From: Pseudovibrio sp000156235
Lineage (GTDB): Bacteria; Pseudomonadota; Alphaproteobacteria; Rhizobiales; Stappiaceae
NCBI RefSeq assembly: GCF_000156235.1
Contig: NZ_DS996811.1
Span: 1 to 64,000 of the forward strand
Direction: 5' to 3'
DNA length: 64,000 nucleotides
Made by a program: the position numbers and the translations under genes. The notes below the pieces were generated by a model. It searched no databases. It worked only from the letters and a program-made list of their open reading frames with translations, and had not been told where the DNA came from. This document shows positions 27,863 to 36,752 of the stretch, in pieces (within the stretch, counting starts at the first letter, position 1; the number at the start of each line of letters is the position of its first letter).

Positions 27863-28774
27863 TTATTGGATAAGGTTGAGGGCGCGTGCGACCTGTGCTG
27901 CACCAAACGCAGCGGAACCGTTCGGGACGATTTTTGAGGGAGCACCCAGCACAGAAAAGCCGCGCTGATACAGCTCAGGCAATCTGCCATTGCCAAGGAT
28001 CCAGAGTGTGTCTTGAGAGGTCGCGATGGCTTGGGAAAGTTCTGCACCGATCAGCAAGCCCGAAAGGTAGCAAGCTGCATGCTCTTCCGGCATGCCATCC
28101 ACCAAAACACGGGAGCGCGCGGAGAATACGCGGTTGAGCAAAGCACCAGCCCCACCTTGCTGCGCACCTATCCGGATGCCTTCCTCAAACCAGGAGCAGC
28201 CGAGATCACATGTTTTGCTGCCAAACGCACCGAGAATGGTGGATTTGGTGAGGGCGCTGAACATCTCTCCGGTGAGATAGGTGCGGAAGCTTTGAATAGC
28301 TCCATCCCGAATGATCGTGTGTTTGGAATGGGTTCCGGGGATGATCATGGTGGCATCGCGCAGGTTGAAATGAGAGACGGCCCCAAGGATCTCCGTTTCC
28401 TCCCCGCGCATCACATCGGCCTCAGCCCCTTCGGCCTTGATGCCCGGAATGAACCAGAGCGGACCTAAATCCGGCAGTGTTACTTGCTTTGCGGCACTGG
28501 AAAGGTCTGCAGCTGTGGTTGGCAATGTTGCGTAAGGCACCTCAACCCAGCCGTTGCGAGAGGTGATCATGCCCGAAAGGACGATTGGCAAGTCCGCATA
28601 GCCCCCCTTCAGGCCCTTAAGGTTATCTCGCAGGACCTCCTCAAACTTTCCGTCACACTGGAGTATCCCTTGGTCTGTCGAGATTTTGTCGAGGATTTCC
28701 ATTTGGTTACTGAGAGTGCACGCCCGGAACGAGCTCGTGCCCCAATCAACAGCGACCAGACTCGCATCTGTCAT
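27863..28774 (-). CDS. dgoK: 2-dehydro-3-deoxygalactonokinase
   Basis: A 303-residue member of the DgoK family. The N-terminal SLVAVDWGTSSFRACTL is the ASKHA-type phosphate loop. GMITSRNGWVEVPYA and IIPGTHSKHTII are further family signatures. It phosphorylates 2-keto-3-deoxygalactonate at C6 before aldol cleavage. It is the first gene of the leftward kinase-aldolase-YhcH-SDR operon and diverges from the IclR regulator at 29049, its likely controller. Confidence 0.93.
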   Translation of the reverse strand: MTDASLVAVDWGTSSFRACTLSNQMEILDKISTDQGILQCDGKFEEVLRDNLKGLKGGYADLPIVLSGMITSRNGWVEVPYATLPTTAADLSSAAKQVTLPDLGPLWFIPGIKAEGAEADVMRGEETEILGAVSHFNLRDATMIIPGTHSKHTIIRDGAIQSFRTYLTGEMFSALTKSTILGAFGSKTCDLGCSWFEEGIRIGAQQGGAGALLNRVFSARSRVLVDGMPEEHAACYLSGLLIGAELSQAIATSQDTLWILGNGRLPELYQRGFSVLGAPSKIVPNGSAAFGAAQVARALNLIQ

Positions 28775-29048
28775 GATCAGCGCCCCATTTTATCGCAGCA
28801 TCCGGTGAGGAAAGCTGCCTGAGTAATTCGGGTGGGTTAGCTCACCCATGCGCAAACCAATCACAATATTGCTTTTATAGCAACATTAAAACATGCCGCA
28901 GTTTCGCCTATGCCTTGTGGACCAAGCTGATAGACGTGGTTCAATGCTGGAAAACAGCACAGAAAATGCAGTAATGTTGCTATTGATAACTCACTTGAAG
29001 ATGGATCAGGTTGGCAACGGCTCGATGATCCGCGATGCGAAGGCAGAG

Positions 29049-29804
29049 ATGGCAACCAAAAGTCCCGCCCAATCCAACAAGAGCATTTCTGATGGCTTCG
29101 TCGTTTTGCAAGCGCTTGCCTCCTCTGATCGTCCCATGGGGGGACGGGAGTTGGCACGCGTATTGGATATGGAGACGACGCGGGTCAATCGCCTGCTGAA
29201 GACTCTGGCATCCATGGATATTCTGCAGCAGACCGCTCAGCGCAAATATGAGCCGGGCCCGGGCATGCACGTGCTTGCAGCCCAGAGCCTGCACGCTTCC
29301 AGCCTGCTGCGCCATTCCATGGACGCTCTGGAAACGCTGACTTCCACCGGTCTGATTGTGGCACTTGGAGTTTTGTGGCGGGATCAGGTGGCTTACCTTT
29401 ACCACCGCACGCCGGGCATGTCAGCCGGTGACGCTCTGGGCCGTATCGGATCACGCCCTGCCACCATGACCGGCGTGGGTATGGCACTGCTCGCCGCCAA
29501 AACGGACGAAGAGATAATAAGTCTGTATGCCGGGCGAGATATCCCCGGTTACCCCGAGGGGCCAGAGGCACTGATGGACCGCATCACCACCATCCGCCGC
29601 CAGAACTACGCTTACGTGGAGGTTCAGCCCGATACCCTCGGCAAAGCCAACGACATCCACCAAACCATCGCCACCACCCTAGGCACCCCCACCACCGCCG
29701 CCCTAGCCCTCTCCGGCTGGATCCCCGAACCAAGCACCCAAGAGCTGATGAAACTTCTAAGAAGGTGTAAAGAGGTGATTGAGGAAAATATGGGTGGGGA
29801 ATAA
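29049..29804 (+). CDS. IclR-family transcriptional regulator
   Basis: A 251-residue IclR protein: winged HTH (about 15-80, GRELARVLDMETTRVNRLLKTLASMDIL) and IclR effector domain (about 90-245). ATG 29049 is chosen because it gives the normal family length and has GAAGG upstream. An in-frame frame open from 28893 adds unconserved residues. It diverges from dgoK with a 274-base AT-rich promoter space. It probably represses the dgoK-dgoA operon and perhaps the TRAP operon, in parallel with the IclR-lactonase fusion. Confidence 0.92.
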   Translation: MATKSPAQSNKSISDGFVVLQALASSDRPMGGRELARVLDMETTRVNRLLKTLASMDILQQTAQRKYEPGPGMHVLAAQSLHASSLLRHSMDALETLTSTGLIVALGVLWRDQVAYLYHRTPGMSAGDALGRIGSRPATMTGVGMALLAAKTDEEIISLYAGRDIPGYPEGPEALMDRITTIRRQNYAYVEVQPDTLGKANDIHQTIATTLGTPTTAALALSGWIPEPSTQELMKLLRRCKEVIEENMGGE

Positions 29805-29885
29805 GTTACTCAGATTTTCGCAAGACCACCAACTCTCAGGTGGAGTTCAATAAACCTTGGCGCGATCTGCGAGTGAAAACATAAC

Positions 29886-29939
29886 AACGCAGGAAAACGC
29901 AAAAGCTTTCAAAGGAACGCACAAAACAACGCAAACGCT
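29886..29939. repeat. AACGCA repeat cluster
   Basis: AACGCA occurs at 29886-29891, 29896-29901, 29916-29921 and 29928-29933, followed by AACGCT at 29934-29939. The surrounding spacer 29805-30123 contains no gene. Its right part has an inverted pair, CCTCTC and GAGAGG (near 30007 and 30026), upstream of the glycosylasparaginase. The repeats resemble those at 25820-25848 and 39176-39213. Confidence 0.55.
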
Positions 29940-30123
29940 CACAGGTTTGCGTGCTACCAATTTTCAAATCAAATATATCATTTAATTCAGATAGTTAGGA
30001 GTGCACCTCTCGGCATATTCACATGAGAGGCAGCCCTGAGCGCCGGATTGGTAGCATTGACAAGGCGTGTGGCGCGCCGAAGAGTTGCTGTGATTTATTC
30101 TCTGATAAGTTTTGAGCTGCGCA

Positions 30124-31077
30124 ATGATTGTACTTGGAAACTCTGAAAGCTGGCCGGGCATTGGCACCACGGCGGACCACCTGCAAAACGGAGCACATGG
30201 ACTGGATGCGTTGGTACCTGGGCTGTCTCTGGTGGAAGCGGAAACCAAGGTGCGCAGTGTAGGCTATGGCGGCTGGCCTAACCTTTTAGGAGATATGGAG
30301 TTCGACGCCAGCGTCATGAACGGCACCACACGGGATTATGGCGCTGTGGCTGGGGTGCCGATGACGCTGGAAGTCACACGTCTGGCAAAGGCCGTGCTGG
30401 ATAATCTGCCTCACACCATGTTGGTGGGTGAGGGCGCACGACGTTATGCCGATGAGCTGGGGTTTGCCAAAGATCCCGCCCTTCTGGACCACAGCAAAAA
30501 AGTGTGGTGGCGCAAGCTGGAAGAGGTGATGAGCGAGGAGCAAAAGGCTGCATTCCCCAACACGGATCTTGCCCCCCTCACCAAGGCCATCACCGACCCG
30601 GAAAAGGTGCGCGACACCACCGTATTCCTTTGCAAAGACGGCGGGAACAACATCTGCACGGCAACCTCAACATCAGGCTGGGCCTGGAAATATCCTGGAC
30701 GGGTGGGGGACTCTCCAATCCCCGGTGCTGGCTTTTACGCAGACAGCCGATATGGCGCGGCGGCCTGTACACACACCGGCGAAATGACCATGCGCTGTGG
30801 CACAGCCCGCACTGTGGTGCTGGCCATGAAACTGGGTATCTCACTGGATGATGCATTGCGGCTGGCAATCTCTGAACTGCAGGAGCTGGAGAGCGGCTAC
30901 ATTGGCGGTGTGGTGATCCATGCCATTGATGCTGCAGGCAAACACCGCGTGGTCAATGTGGGCTGTGATGAGGAGATTGTCTATTGGGTCTGGACACCTG
31001 AGCTGGGCCAACCGGAAAAGCGCAAAGCCATTCTTGCAAAAGACCTGCTGGCCGGGCAGGTGGAGGCGCTGTCATGA
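30124..31077 (+). CDS. N4-(beta-N-acetylglucosaminyl)-L-asparaginase-like Ntn hydrolase
   Basis: A 317-residue asparaginase_2/glycosylasparaginase-family protein. D164-T165 in RDTTVFLC is the expected autoproteolysis site that frees the Thr nucleophile. CTATSTSGWAWKYPGRVGDSPIPGAG follows, almost identical to the family signature. GAAACTHTGEMTMRCG forms part of the substrate pocket. Glycosylasparaginases cut the GlcNAc-Asn link left after glycoprotein breakdown. No signal peptide is visible, so it is probably cytoplasmic. ATG 30124 is chosen over TTG 30112. The gene overlaps cutC by four bases (ATGA). Confidence 0.9.
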   Translation: MIVLGNSESWPGIGTTADHLQNGAHGLDALVPGLSLVEAETKVRSVGYGGWPNLLGDMEFDASVMNGTTRDYGAVAGVPMTLEVTRLAKAVLDNLPHTMLVGEGARRYADELGFAKDPALLDHSKKVWWRKLEEVMSEEQKAAFPNTDLAPLTKAITDPEKVRDTTVFLCKDGGNNICTATSTSGWAWKYPGRVGDSPIPGAGFYADSRYGAAACTHTGEMTMRCGTARTVVLAMKLGISLDDALRLAISELQELESGYIGGVVIHAIDAAGKHRVVNVGCDEEIVYWVWTPELGQPEKRKAILAKDLLAGQVEALS

Positions 31078-31808
31078 AGCTGGAAGTCTGTGTCGACAGC
31101 ATTGCCGGACTGAACGCCGCAGTTGCCGGTGGTGCCGACAGGATCGAACTGTGCTCCTGCCTCGCCATGGGTGGGCTCACACCCTCCGTCGGCCTGATGG
31201 AGCTGGCTGCCAAAGCCCCCATCCCGGTCTACGCCATGATCCGCCCGCGCGGGGGTAACTTCATCTTTTCCCCGCAGGAGGTGGACCAGATGAAGCGGGA
31301 AATCGATGCAGTTCGTAATACCAATTTGGCTGGCGTCGTCCTCGGCGCAAACCAACATAGCAACGCACTTGACGCTAACCTATTGGGAAATCTGATAAAT
31401 CACTCCGAAGGGCTTGGATTGACCCTCCATCGGGTTATAGATCTGGCTCCTGATCTGGTGGAAGCGACAGAAACCGCAGTGGACTTTGGCTTCGAACGCA
31501 TCCTCAGTTCCGGCGGTGCTCACAAAGCATTTGATGGCATTGAGAATTTAGCAGCGATGCACCACACGGCTGCCGGGCGCCTTTCAGTCATGCCGGGTTC
31601 AGGTATCAACCACCAGACAGCCCCAGACATCCTGCAAGCTGCTGACTTTACTGAGATTCATGCCGGATGCGGTTCAACTTATCCGCAGGACCAGACACTG
31701 CTGGATTTTGGTTTTGAAGCGACGGGCGAAAAGAAGACCGATGAAAATCAGGTTAGATTGCTAAAGACTATACTTCTTGATTTATCTCAAACTACATTAG
31801 ACCACTAG
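31074..31808 (+). CDS. cutC: CutC family protein
   Basis: A 244-residue TIM-barrel protein of the CutC family: N-terminal LEVCVDSIAGLNAAVAGGADRIELCS, then AMIRPRGGNFIFSP, VVLGA, LTLHRVIDLAP and a C-terminal EIHAGCGS. It is called copper homeostasis protein by tradition, but the evidence for a copper role is weak. The enzyme-like barrel and its translational coupling to the glycosylasparaginase suggest a carbohydrate or glycoconjugate function here. Confidence 0.9.
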   Translation: MKLEVCVDSIAGLNAAVAGGADRIELCSCLAMGGLTPSVGLMELAAKAPIPVYAMIRPRGGNFIFSPQEVDQMKREIDAVRNTNLAGVVLGANQHSNALDANLLGNLINHSEGLGLTLHRVIDLAPDLVEATETAVDFGFERILSSGGAHKAFDGIENLAAMHHTAAGRLSVMPGSGINHQTAPDILQAADFTEIHAGCGSTYPQDQTLLDFGFEATGEKKTDENQVRLLKTILLDLSQTTLDH

Positions 31809-31883
31809 CTGATTGCACTAAAAAATCAATAATTATACTGTCGCACCAACTTTGAAATTCAATGAATTACTTTACCAGAGAAA

Positions 31884-32330
31884 ATGCAAAATCTAAGCGA
31901 TACAGAACGCAAAATCCTTTCTCTCTTGCAGGAGAACGCGCGGCAGTCTCTCACAGAGATTGCCCAGAAGATCGGCACGTCCAGAACCAACGTCAAAACA
32001 AAGATCGATCGGCTTTATGATGCTGGTATCATTAAAAGATTTACAGTTGATCTGGAAGATACGGACGTCAGAAACGCTGGCACACTGAAGAGCTTCTTCC
32101 ACGTTCACCTGACAGAACCAGCCTGCGAAACACTATTTGAGCACGTTAAAAAATGGGAGGAAGTGAAAGGCTGCTGGACAGTTTCCTCTCCAACCACCGA
32201 TATGATCGTGATGGTAGAGGCTATCTCACAGGAAGCATTGGAATCAGCCAGATTCCGTATCAGCAAGTTACCTTATGTAGATTCTATGCACACGACCTTC
32301 GTTCTAAGAGAGTGGCAGCATAAACTCTAA
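31884..32330 (+). CDS. Lrp/AsnC-family transcriptional regulator
   Basis: A 148-residue regulator. The N-terminal HTH (about 1-60) reads LSDTERKILSLLQENARQSLTEIAQKIGTSRTNVKTKIDRL. The C-terminal RAM (AsnC_trans_reg) domain is about 70-140. Lrp-type proteins sense amino acids. It stands 75 bases after cutC on the same strand, and may be co-transcribed. The downstream spacer carries three consecutive hairpins. Confidence 0.93.
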   Translation: MQNLSDTERKILSLLQENARQSLTEIAQKIGTSRTNVKTKIDRLYDAGIIKRFTVDLEDTDVRNAGTLKSFFHVHLTEPACETLFEHVKKWEEVKGCWTVSSPTTDMIVMVEAISQEALESARFRISKLPYVDSMHTTFVLREWQHKL

Positions 32331-32442
32331 CGATTTTTGTAGTATTACTTTGAAGAACGCACTGCGTAGATGAAACGATCAAAGGCATTTCTGCTGTGGA
32401 AGCAAATGTTAAGGTGAAAACGCCCTTGATCGTTACCTTCCG

Positions 32443-32526
32443 CGCGATCGGCTCATCGCGAAGAATTCAATTACATCAGCACTTTACCGCAAAGCTGATG
32501 CAGAGGCCGCCCCCTCAACGCCTCTG
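32443..32526. other. Three consecutive hairpins in an otherwise empty intergenic region
   Basis: CGCGAT/ATCGCG (32443-32448, 32455-32460), CATCAGC/GCTGATG (32474-32480, 32494-32500) and CAGAGGC/GCCTCTG (32501-32507, 32520-32526) are perfect stems, the last two abutting. The spacer 32331-32687 has no gene. The first hairpin is too weak and the region too T-poor for a clear terminator of the Lrp gene. A structured RNA is possible. Confidence 0.35.
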
Positions 32527-32687
32527 AACAGGAGGACCGGAGAGGATATTGCCCAACCGCCTCTATCGATAAATTCCTCTATTTTTCAGGGTAATGCCAG
32601 AGTGCAAAGTGTCCAAAATTTTCGTTTCGAAACAGCCACGCACAGCAAATAACTCAGCAAAATCAATCGATAGCGACTAGTTGATTG

Positions 32688-33854
32688 CTAAGGCATACCA
32701 GCCAACGCCACGCCTGAACGCAACGTTCCGGTGACCGGAGAAACGAGGATACTGATGAACTTGTTAACCTCTGACACGGAGGAGTTGGCAACATAGATCA
32801 CATCTTTGTCTTTAATCTCAAAGGCTTGCGTCAGGAACAAGCCACTGGGTTCTTTCAGGTTGAGACGATAAACAACGGGAACAGTTTCAAACTCATTGTG
32901 CTGCTCATGCGGCGGAAGCAGCGGCATCATCTTCTGCCGGTCCTCAAACCGGAACAGGAACACACCCGTCGCATCCGCTGTTCCATCATGCAAACCACCA
33001 GACATTCCAATAGCTTCTGACAAGTTTAGCCGCGAAGACGGGAAGTCATGTTTGCGCCGGGCAACAACAGCTCCGAACACCGTAAAGGACTTCGGCTGGT
33101 GCGTAATAGAGACGATATCTTTCGGTCTCAGCCAGATGTTATTGGCCGGTTGCTCTGCAATATCATCCAGCCCAAACCGGAACTTCTTGTCATCCCGCAC
33201 AACGGTGACAAACGACTCGTAATCCGGATTCCTTGTCCCCCCAGCCTCAGAGATCGCCTCGACCAGACTCAGCCCATCCTCATGCACGCGGAACTGGCCC
33301 GGCCTTGCCACATCTCCAATCACGATCACTTTGTGAGACCCATTTGCTTGAAGGTTTACAACCACTTGGGGGTCAACGGCCTTCCCCTCCAAACCAGCAA
33401 GGATCAGCTCACGCACCTCAGAGATTGTTTTGTTCTCTACATTCAGCTCGCCAACATAGGGCACATAGATCTTGCCCTTATCATCCACGACAAGCCCCAG
33501 CTCCGTTCGCTTCTGCCCTTGCGTGGAGAACAAACCATTAGGAATAGACTCCCAGATCCCGACGGAGAGCTGGTCGCCAACTCCAACACGGATCGTGCTG
33601 CGTTTGCCTTTGCCAACGCGGAATTCTTTGGGAGGTAAGTTGCTGGCATAATTGGATAAATGTTGGATTGTCGGCACATCTACATCCAGCATGACATAGC
33701 TCAGGGATTGCTCATCACTCTGCGAGGTTGCCGTTTCAACCTGATAAGCGCTTGGGCCATGTCCTGGAATTTCCGAGCACCCGGCGACAGCCAGTAGTAG
33801 CGCAGATGCAACAAGGAACTCCAACCAGCCAGATATGTGCAAACATGTTTTCAC
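32688..33854 (-). CDS. Polysaccharide export outer-membrane lipoprotein (Wza family)
   Basis: A 388-residue lipoprotein with lipobox LAVAGC (C26 the lipidated cysteine). Residues about 90-200 are a Poly_export domain (RVGVGDQLSVGIWE, then VPYVGELNVENKTISEVRELI). SLBB domains follow (VIGDVARPGQFRV, VFGAVVARRKHDFPSSRLNLSEAIGMSGGL). Such proteins form the octameric outer-membrane channel for capsule or exopolysaccharide. No Wzc, polymerase or glycosyltransferase gene is adjacent, so it is an orphan here. It starts with GTG 33854, as no in-frame ATG precedes the lipobox. Confidence 0.9.
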   Translation of the reverse strand: MKTCLHISGWLEFLVASALLLAVAGCSEIPGHGPSAYQVETATSQSDEQSLSYVMLDVDVPTIQHLSNYASNLPPKEFRVGKGKRSTIRVGVGDQLSVGIWESIPNGLFSTQGQKRTELGLVVDDKGKIYVPYVGELNVENKTISEVRELILAGLEGKAVDPQVVVNLQANGSHKVIVIGDVARPGQFRVHEDGLSLVEAISEAGGTRNPDYESFVTVVRDDKKFRFGLDDIAEQPANNIWLRPKDIVSITHQPKSFTVFGAVVARRKHDFPSSRLNLSEAIGMSGGLHDGTADATGVFLFRFEDRQKMMPLLPPHEQHNEFETVPVVYRLNLKEPSGLFLTQAFEIKDKDVIYVANSSVSEVNKFISILVSPVTGTLRSGVALAGMP

Positions 33855-34025
33855 ATGTCGACACTGCCGTATTCGTGAGCGTTGGAGTAGCCGCCGGATT
33901 TAGCTATTGCAGTTTAAGCGCAGGGCAACGAGGGGAGATAATTACTGCAGTTTTTGCAATTTTATTACTGAGATGAAGCTACAACTAATTGAATTTATAG
34001 CACTATTCAAAATCATAACATGAGG

Positions 34026-34055
34026 GCAATGCTCGCTTTGGACCACGAGCATTGC
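34026..34055 (-). terminator. Hairpin at the end of the tryptophanase operon
   Basis: GCAATGCTCG (34026-34035) and CGAGCATTGC (34046-34055) form a perfect 10-bp stem with a 10-base loop, 18 bases beyond the ridA stop. There is no good T run on the leftward strand, so it may be a 3' stabiliser or a factor-assisted terminator. Confidence 0.55.
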
Positions 34056-34073
34056 AGGGGAAATCCTACCCGG

Positions 34074-34454
34074 TTACGGGCAGGCGATCATTTCGATCTC
34101 TACCAGAGCGTCTTTTGGAAGACGTGCAACTTCCACGCAGGAGCGTGCTGGGAACGGTGCGTTGTTGTCTTCAAAGAACTTGCCATAAACTTCGTTGACA
34201 CGACCGAAGTCGTTGAGGTCTTTCACGAAAACAGTTGTCTTCTTGATGTTTTTCGCAGCAAGGCCTGCTTCTTCAACAATCGCAAGACCGTTTTTCAAAG
34301 ACTGAAGGGTCTGCTCAGCAACATCTGCAGGCATCTCACCGGTTTCCGGGTTGATAGGCAACTGACCGGAGGTGATCACCATCTGGCCAAGGTTTACACC
34401 CTGAACATAAGGGCCGATCGCTGCAGGTGCTTTGGAGGTATCGATAGCTGTCAT
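34074..34454 (-). CDS. ridA: RidA-family 2-iminoacid/enamine deaminase
   Basis: A 126-residue YjgF/YER057c/UK114-family protein with SKAPAAIGPYVQG at the N-terminus, ITSGQLPINPETGE and a PARSCVEVARLPKDALVEIEMIA end that contains the conserved catalytic Arg and Glu. RidA hydrolyses 2-aminoacrylate and related imines, which PLP lyases release and which damage PLP enzymes. It is the last gene of the tna operon. The ATG at 34454 gives the standard length; the upstream in-frame extension overlaps the pyridoxal kinase gene and is not family-like. Confidence 0.95.
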   Translation of the reverse strand: MTAIDTSKAPAAIGPYVQGVNLGQMVITSGQLPINPETGEMPADVAEQTLQSLKNGLAIVEEAGLAAKNIKKTTVFVKDLNDFGRVNEVYGKFFEDNNAPFPARSCVEVARLPKDALVEIEMIACP

Positions 34455-34468
34455 TGTTTTTTCCTGTT

Positions 34469-35323
34469 TTATAGGTTTATTAAGTCGAACTGTTCGGATG
34501 GTGAGACGAATTCCTGTTGAGCAGCAATAGTTTGCAGCTCCCATTCGCCTTTTTCCTGCGTGGTTTTAAGCACGCCGTACACCGCGTTGTTACAGTGCTG
34601 GAACGCTTCTACTTCAGAAAGTCCATTCAGATAACCAGCGGCAAATACAGATGTGATCAGATCGCCAACGCCAACTGGCTGGCGCTCAAACGGCAAATGC
34701 GGGCGCTGAGCCAGATAGCTGCCTTGCGCATTGGCGAACATCATGGTGAAAGCTTCGTCGGAGACGCTGTGAAGATGCTTGGCCAGAACCATTTTCGGCC
34801 CTTTTTCCATTGCCTTAGCACAGGCTTGTTTGGCTTGCTCCAGCGTTTCAACCGGCTCGCCAATGAACTGAGAGAGCTCGAACTGGTTCGGCACGATCAC
34901 ATCAGCAATCGGCATCACTTTGCTGACCAGCAGTTCAGCTACACCTTCGCTGACGATGCAGCCTTTATCAGGTGCGCCCATCACCGGATCACAGAAATAG
35001 AGACAATCAGGATTGTGACGGCGAACTTCCTGCACGATGTCGACAATGACATCACAATGAGAGGGGCCTCCCAGGTACCCTGTTACAATACCTTTGATCT
35101 GAGAAAGAACATTCAGCTTGGCAAGTCCCTCAAAGATTTCAGAGATTTGCTTGGCATCATGGGCCTGTCCGGTCCAACCTTGCGGGTGCTGGGTGTGGTT
35201 TGAAAACTGGACTGTGTTGATCGCCCAGACTTCGTGTCCCATGCGTTGCATTGGAAATACAGCACAGCCGTTGCCAGCATGGCCGTATGTCACGTGGGAT
35301 TGGATGGAGAGTATGCCTTTCAT
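34469..35323 (-). CDS. pdxY: Pyridoxal kinase
   Basis: A 284-residue PfkB/ribokinase-superfamily pyridoxal kinase: N-terminal ILSIQSHVTYGHAGNGCAVFPMQRMG, then VPNQFELSQFIGEP and the GVGDLITSVFAAGYL anion-hole motif with the catalytic Asp. It phosphorylates pyridoxal to PLP, the cofactor of tryptophanase. ATG 35323 is preceded by GAGGAA. It lies between the permease and ridA in the tna operon, so cofactor supply is co-regulated with the enzyme. Confidence 0.93.
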   Translation of the reverse strand: MKGILSIQSHVTYGHAGNGCAVFPMQRMGHEVWAINTVQFSNHTQHPQGWTGQAHDAKQISEIFEGLAKLNVLSQIKGIVTGYLGGPSHCDVIVDIVQEVRRHNPDCLYFCDPVMGAPDKGCIVSEGVAELLVSKVMPIADVIVPNQFELSQFIGEPVETLEQAKQACAKAMEKGPKMVLAKHLHSVSDEAFTMMFANAQGSYLAQRPHLPFERQPVGVGDLITSVFAAGYLNGLSEVEAFQHCNNAVYGVLKTTQEKGEWELQTIAAQQEFVSPSEQFDLINL

Positions 35324-35392
35324 TTCAATTTCCTCGTTTAAACTGAGGCTCACATTCGCGAGCCCCAGCAGAGCGTAAAGCCATTCTCGGCG

Positions 35393-36670
35393 CTATGGGT
35401 AAACTGGAAGTGCGTTGAACATTCCAAGCACATGGCTGACGGCAACCAGAATGCCGAAGCCAAAGACCACCCAGACCAGTGCCTCGCCACCCCAGACACG
35501 GAACTGAGGATTGCCGAATTTCTTGCGGCTGACGCGCACCATCAGGGCCGGAACGATCGCAGTCCAGACGGTCGCTGCAAGGCCAGCGTAACCAATCGCG
35601 ATGATGAAACCATCCGGGAAGAAGATGCCACCGATCAGCGGAGGTACGAAGGTTACTGCAGCGGTTTTCGCACGACCTGCCTGGCTGTCATCAAACTTCA
35701 GGAAGTCTGCAAGGAAGTCGAACAGACCAAGCGCAACGCCCAGGAAGGAGCTCGCCACAGCCATGTTACCAAATGCGGACAACATGTTGGACGCAGAGGT
35801 GTTTTCTACTGCACGGCCAAGAGCTTCCACCAGTACGCCGATGTTACCGCCCTGTTCAATGATCGGACCAAAATCAGCTCGTGAGATGTTGCCCAATGTG
35901 GCGAACAGCCAGACAATGTAAAGTACCAGTGCGAGGAAAGTGCCTGTACCAAGGCAGAGCAGAATCTTCTTAGGCTCCTTGCCATAGTACTTCATCAGGC
36001 TTGGCACGTTGTGGTGATAACCGAAGGATGCCAGACAAAATGGCATTGCTGCGAACAGGTACGGGAAGTAGCTCCCCAGTCCCATACCACTGTCACTGTC
36101 AAAGAACACGGCGGCCTTCATGCTGAAGGTGTAGCCTGTCACGGACATGAAGAACGTGATGATCATACCGCCGAGCAGGATTGTTGTAATGCGGTCAACG
36201 GCTTTTGTGGACCACCATACGAAGAACGCAAGGCCCAGTGCGAAGATCAGGCCTGCAATCATCTGCGGAGGTGCAACGCCAACTGTTGCATCCAGCGTGT
36301 GTACCACGATGGAACCACCACCGGAGATGTACGCGTAGCAGAGGATGTAGCCGACGAACGCCACGGCGATGTTGTTGACGGTGTTCCACCCGTTCCCAAG
36401 GGTGTCTTTCACCATCGTGTCGAAGCTGGAGCCGACCGGGTAATTCAGGTTTGTTTCCAATATCATAAGCCCGGAATGCAGCATACAGAACCAGGTAAAG
36501 GCCAGCGCAAAAATAGCCCAGATACTCCACATACCAGCGCTGACGGTTGGAACGGAAAACATACCAGCACCGACCGCGGTTCCGGCGATGATCATTGCAC
36601 CGCCTAGGAAGGATGGACTGGTTGTTGCAGTGGCATTGCCTATGCCACCGACTTGTGTGCCCTCAGACAT
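35393..36670 (-). CDS. Aromatic amino acid permease (Mtr/TnaB/TyrP family)
   Basis: A 425-residue HAAAP-family transporter with about 11 membrane segments. It opens with the family motif GGAMIIAGTAVGAGMFSVP. Mid-protein LPFCLASFGYHHNVPSLMKYYG is typical of Mtr/TnaB/TyrP proton symporters for tryptophan or tyrosine. It follows tnaA by 82 bases in the same operon, so tryptophan import is its likely role. The spacer holds a 7-bp hairpin. Confidence 0.93.
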   Translation of the reverse strand: MSEGTQVGGIGNATATTSPSFLGGAMIIAGTAVGAGMFSVPTVSAGMWSIWAIFALAFTWFCMLHSGLMILETNLNYPVGSSFDTMVKDTLGNGWNTVNNIAVAFVGYILCYAYISGGGSIVVHTLDATVGVAPPQMIAGLIFALGLAFFVWWSTKAVDRITTILLGGMIITFFMSVTGYTFSMKAAVFFDSDSGMGLGSYFPYLFAAMPFCLASFGYHHNVPSLMKYYGKEPKKILLCLGTGTFLALVLYIVWLFATLGNISRADFGPIIEQGGNIGVLVEALGRAVENTSASNMLSAFGNMAVASSFLGVALGLFDFLADFLKFDDSQAGRAKTAAVTFVPPLIGGIFFPDGFIIAIGYAGLAATVWTAIVPALMVRVSRKKFGNPQFRVWGGEALVWVVFGFGILVAVSHVLGMFNALPVYP

Positions 36671-36717
36671 TTACTTCTCTCCCGTGAAGTAGTTTTGTTA
36701 TATCCGTGAGGAAAAGA

Positions 36718-36741
36718 GGGAGGCACAGAGCAGCGCCTCCC
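36718..36741 (-). promoter_or_regulatory. Intercistronic hairpin between tnaA and permease
   Basis: GGGAGGC (36718-36724) and GCCTCCC (36735-36741) form a perfect 7-bp stem with a 10-base loop, shortly after the tnaA stop. There is no long T run. It could stabilise the tnaA transcript or reduce read-through into the permease. Confidence 0.45.
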
Positions 36742-36752
36742 GAGGTGCCAAA

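Noticed and set aside
25820..29939. AACGCA clusters as a CRISPR array or origin iterons
   Set aside because: Units are only 6-7 bases and unevenly spaced, with no spacer-repeat structure and no dnaA, repA or cas gene nearby.
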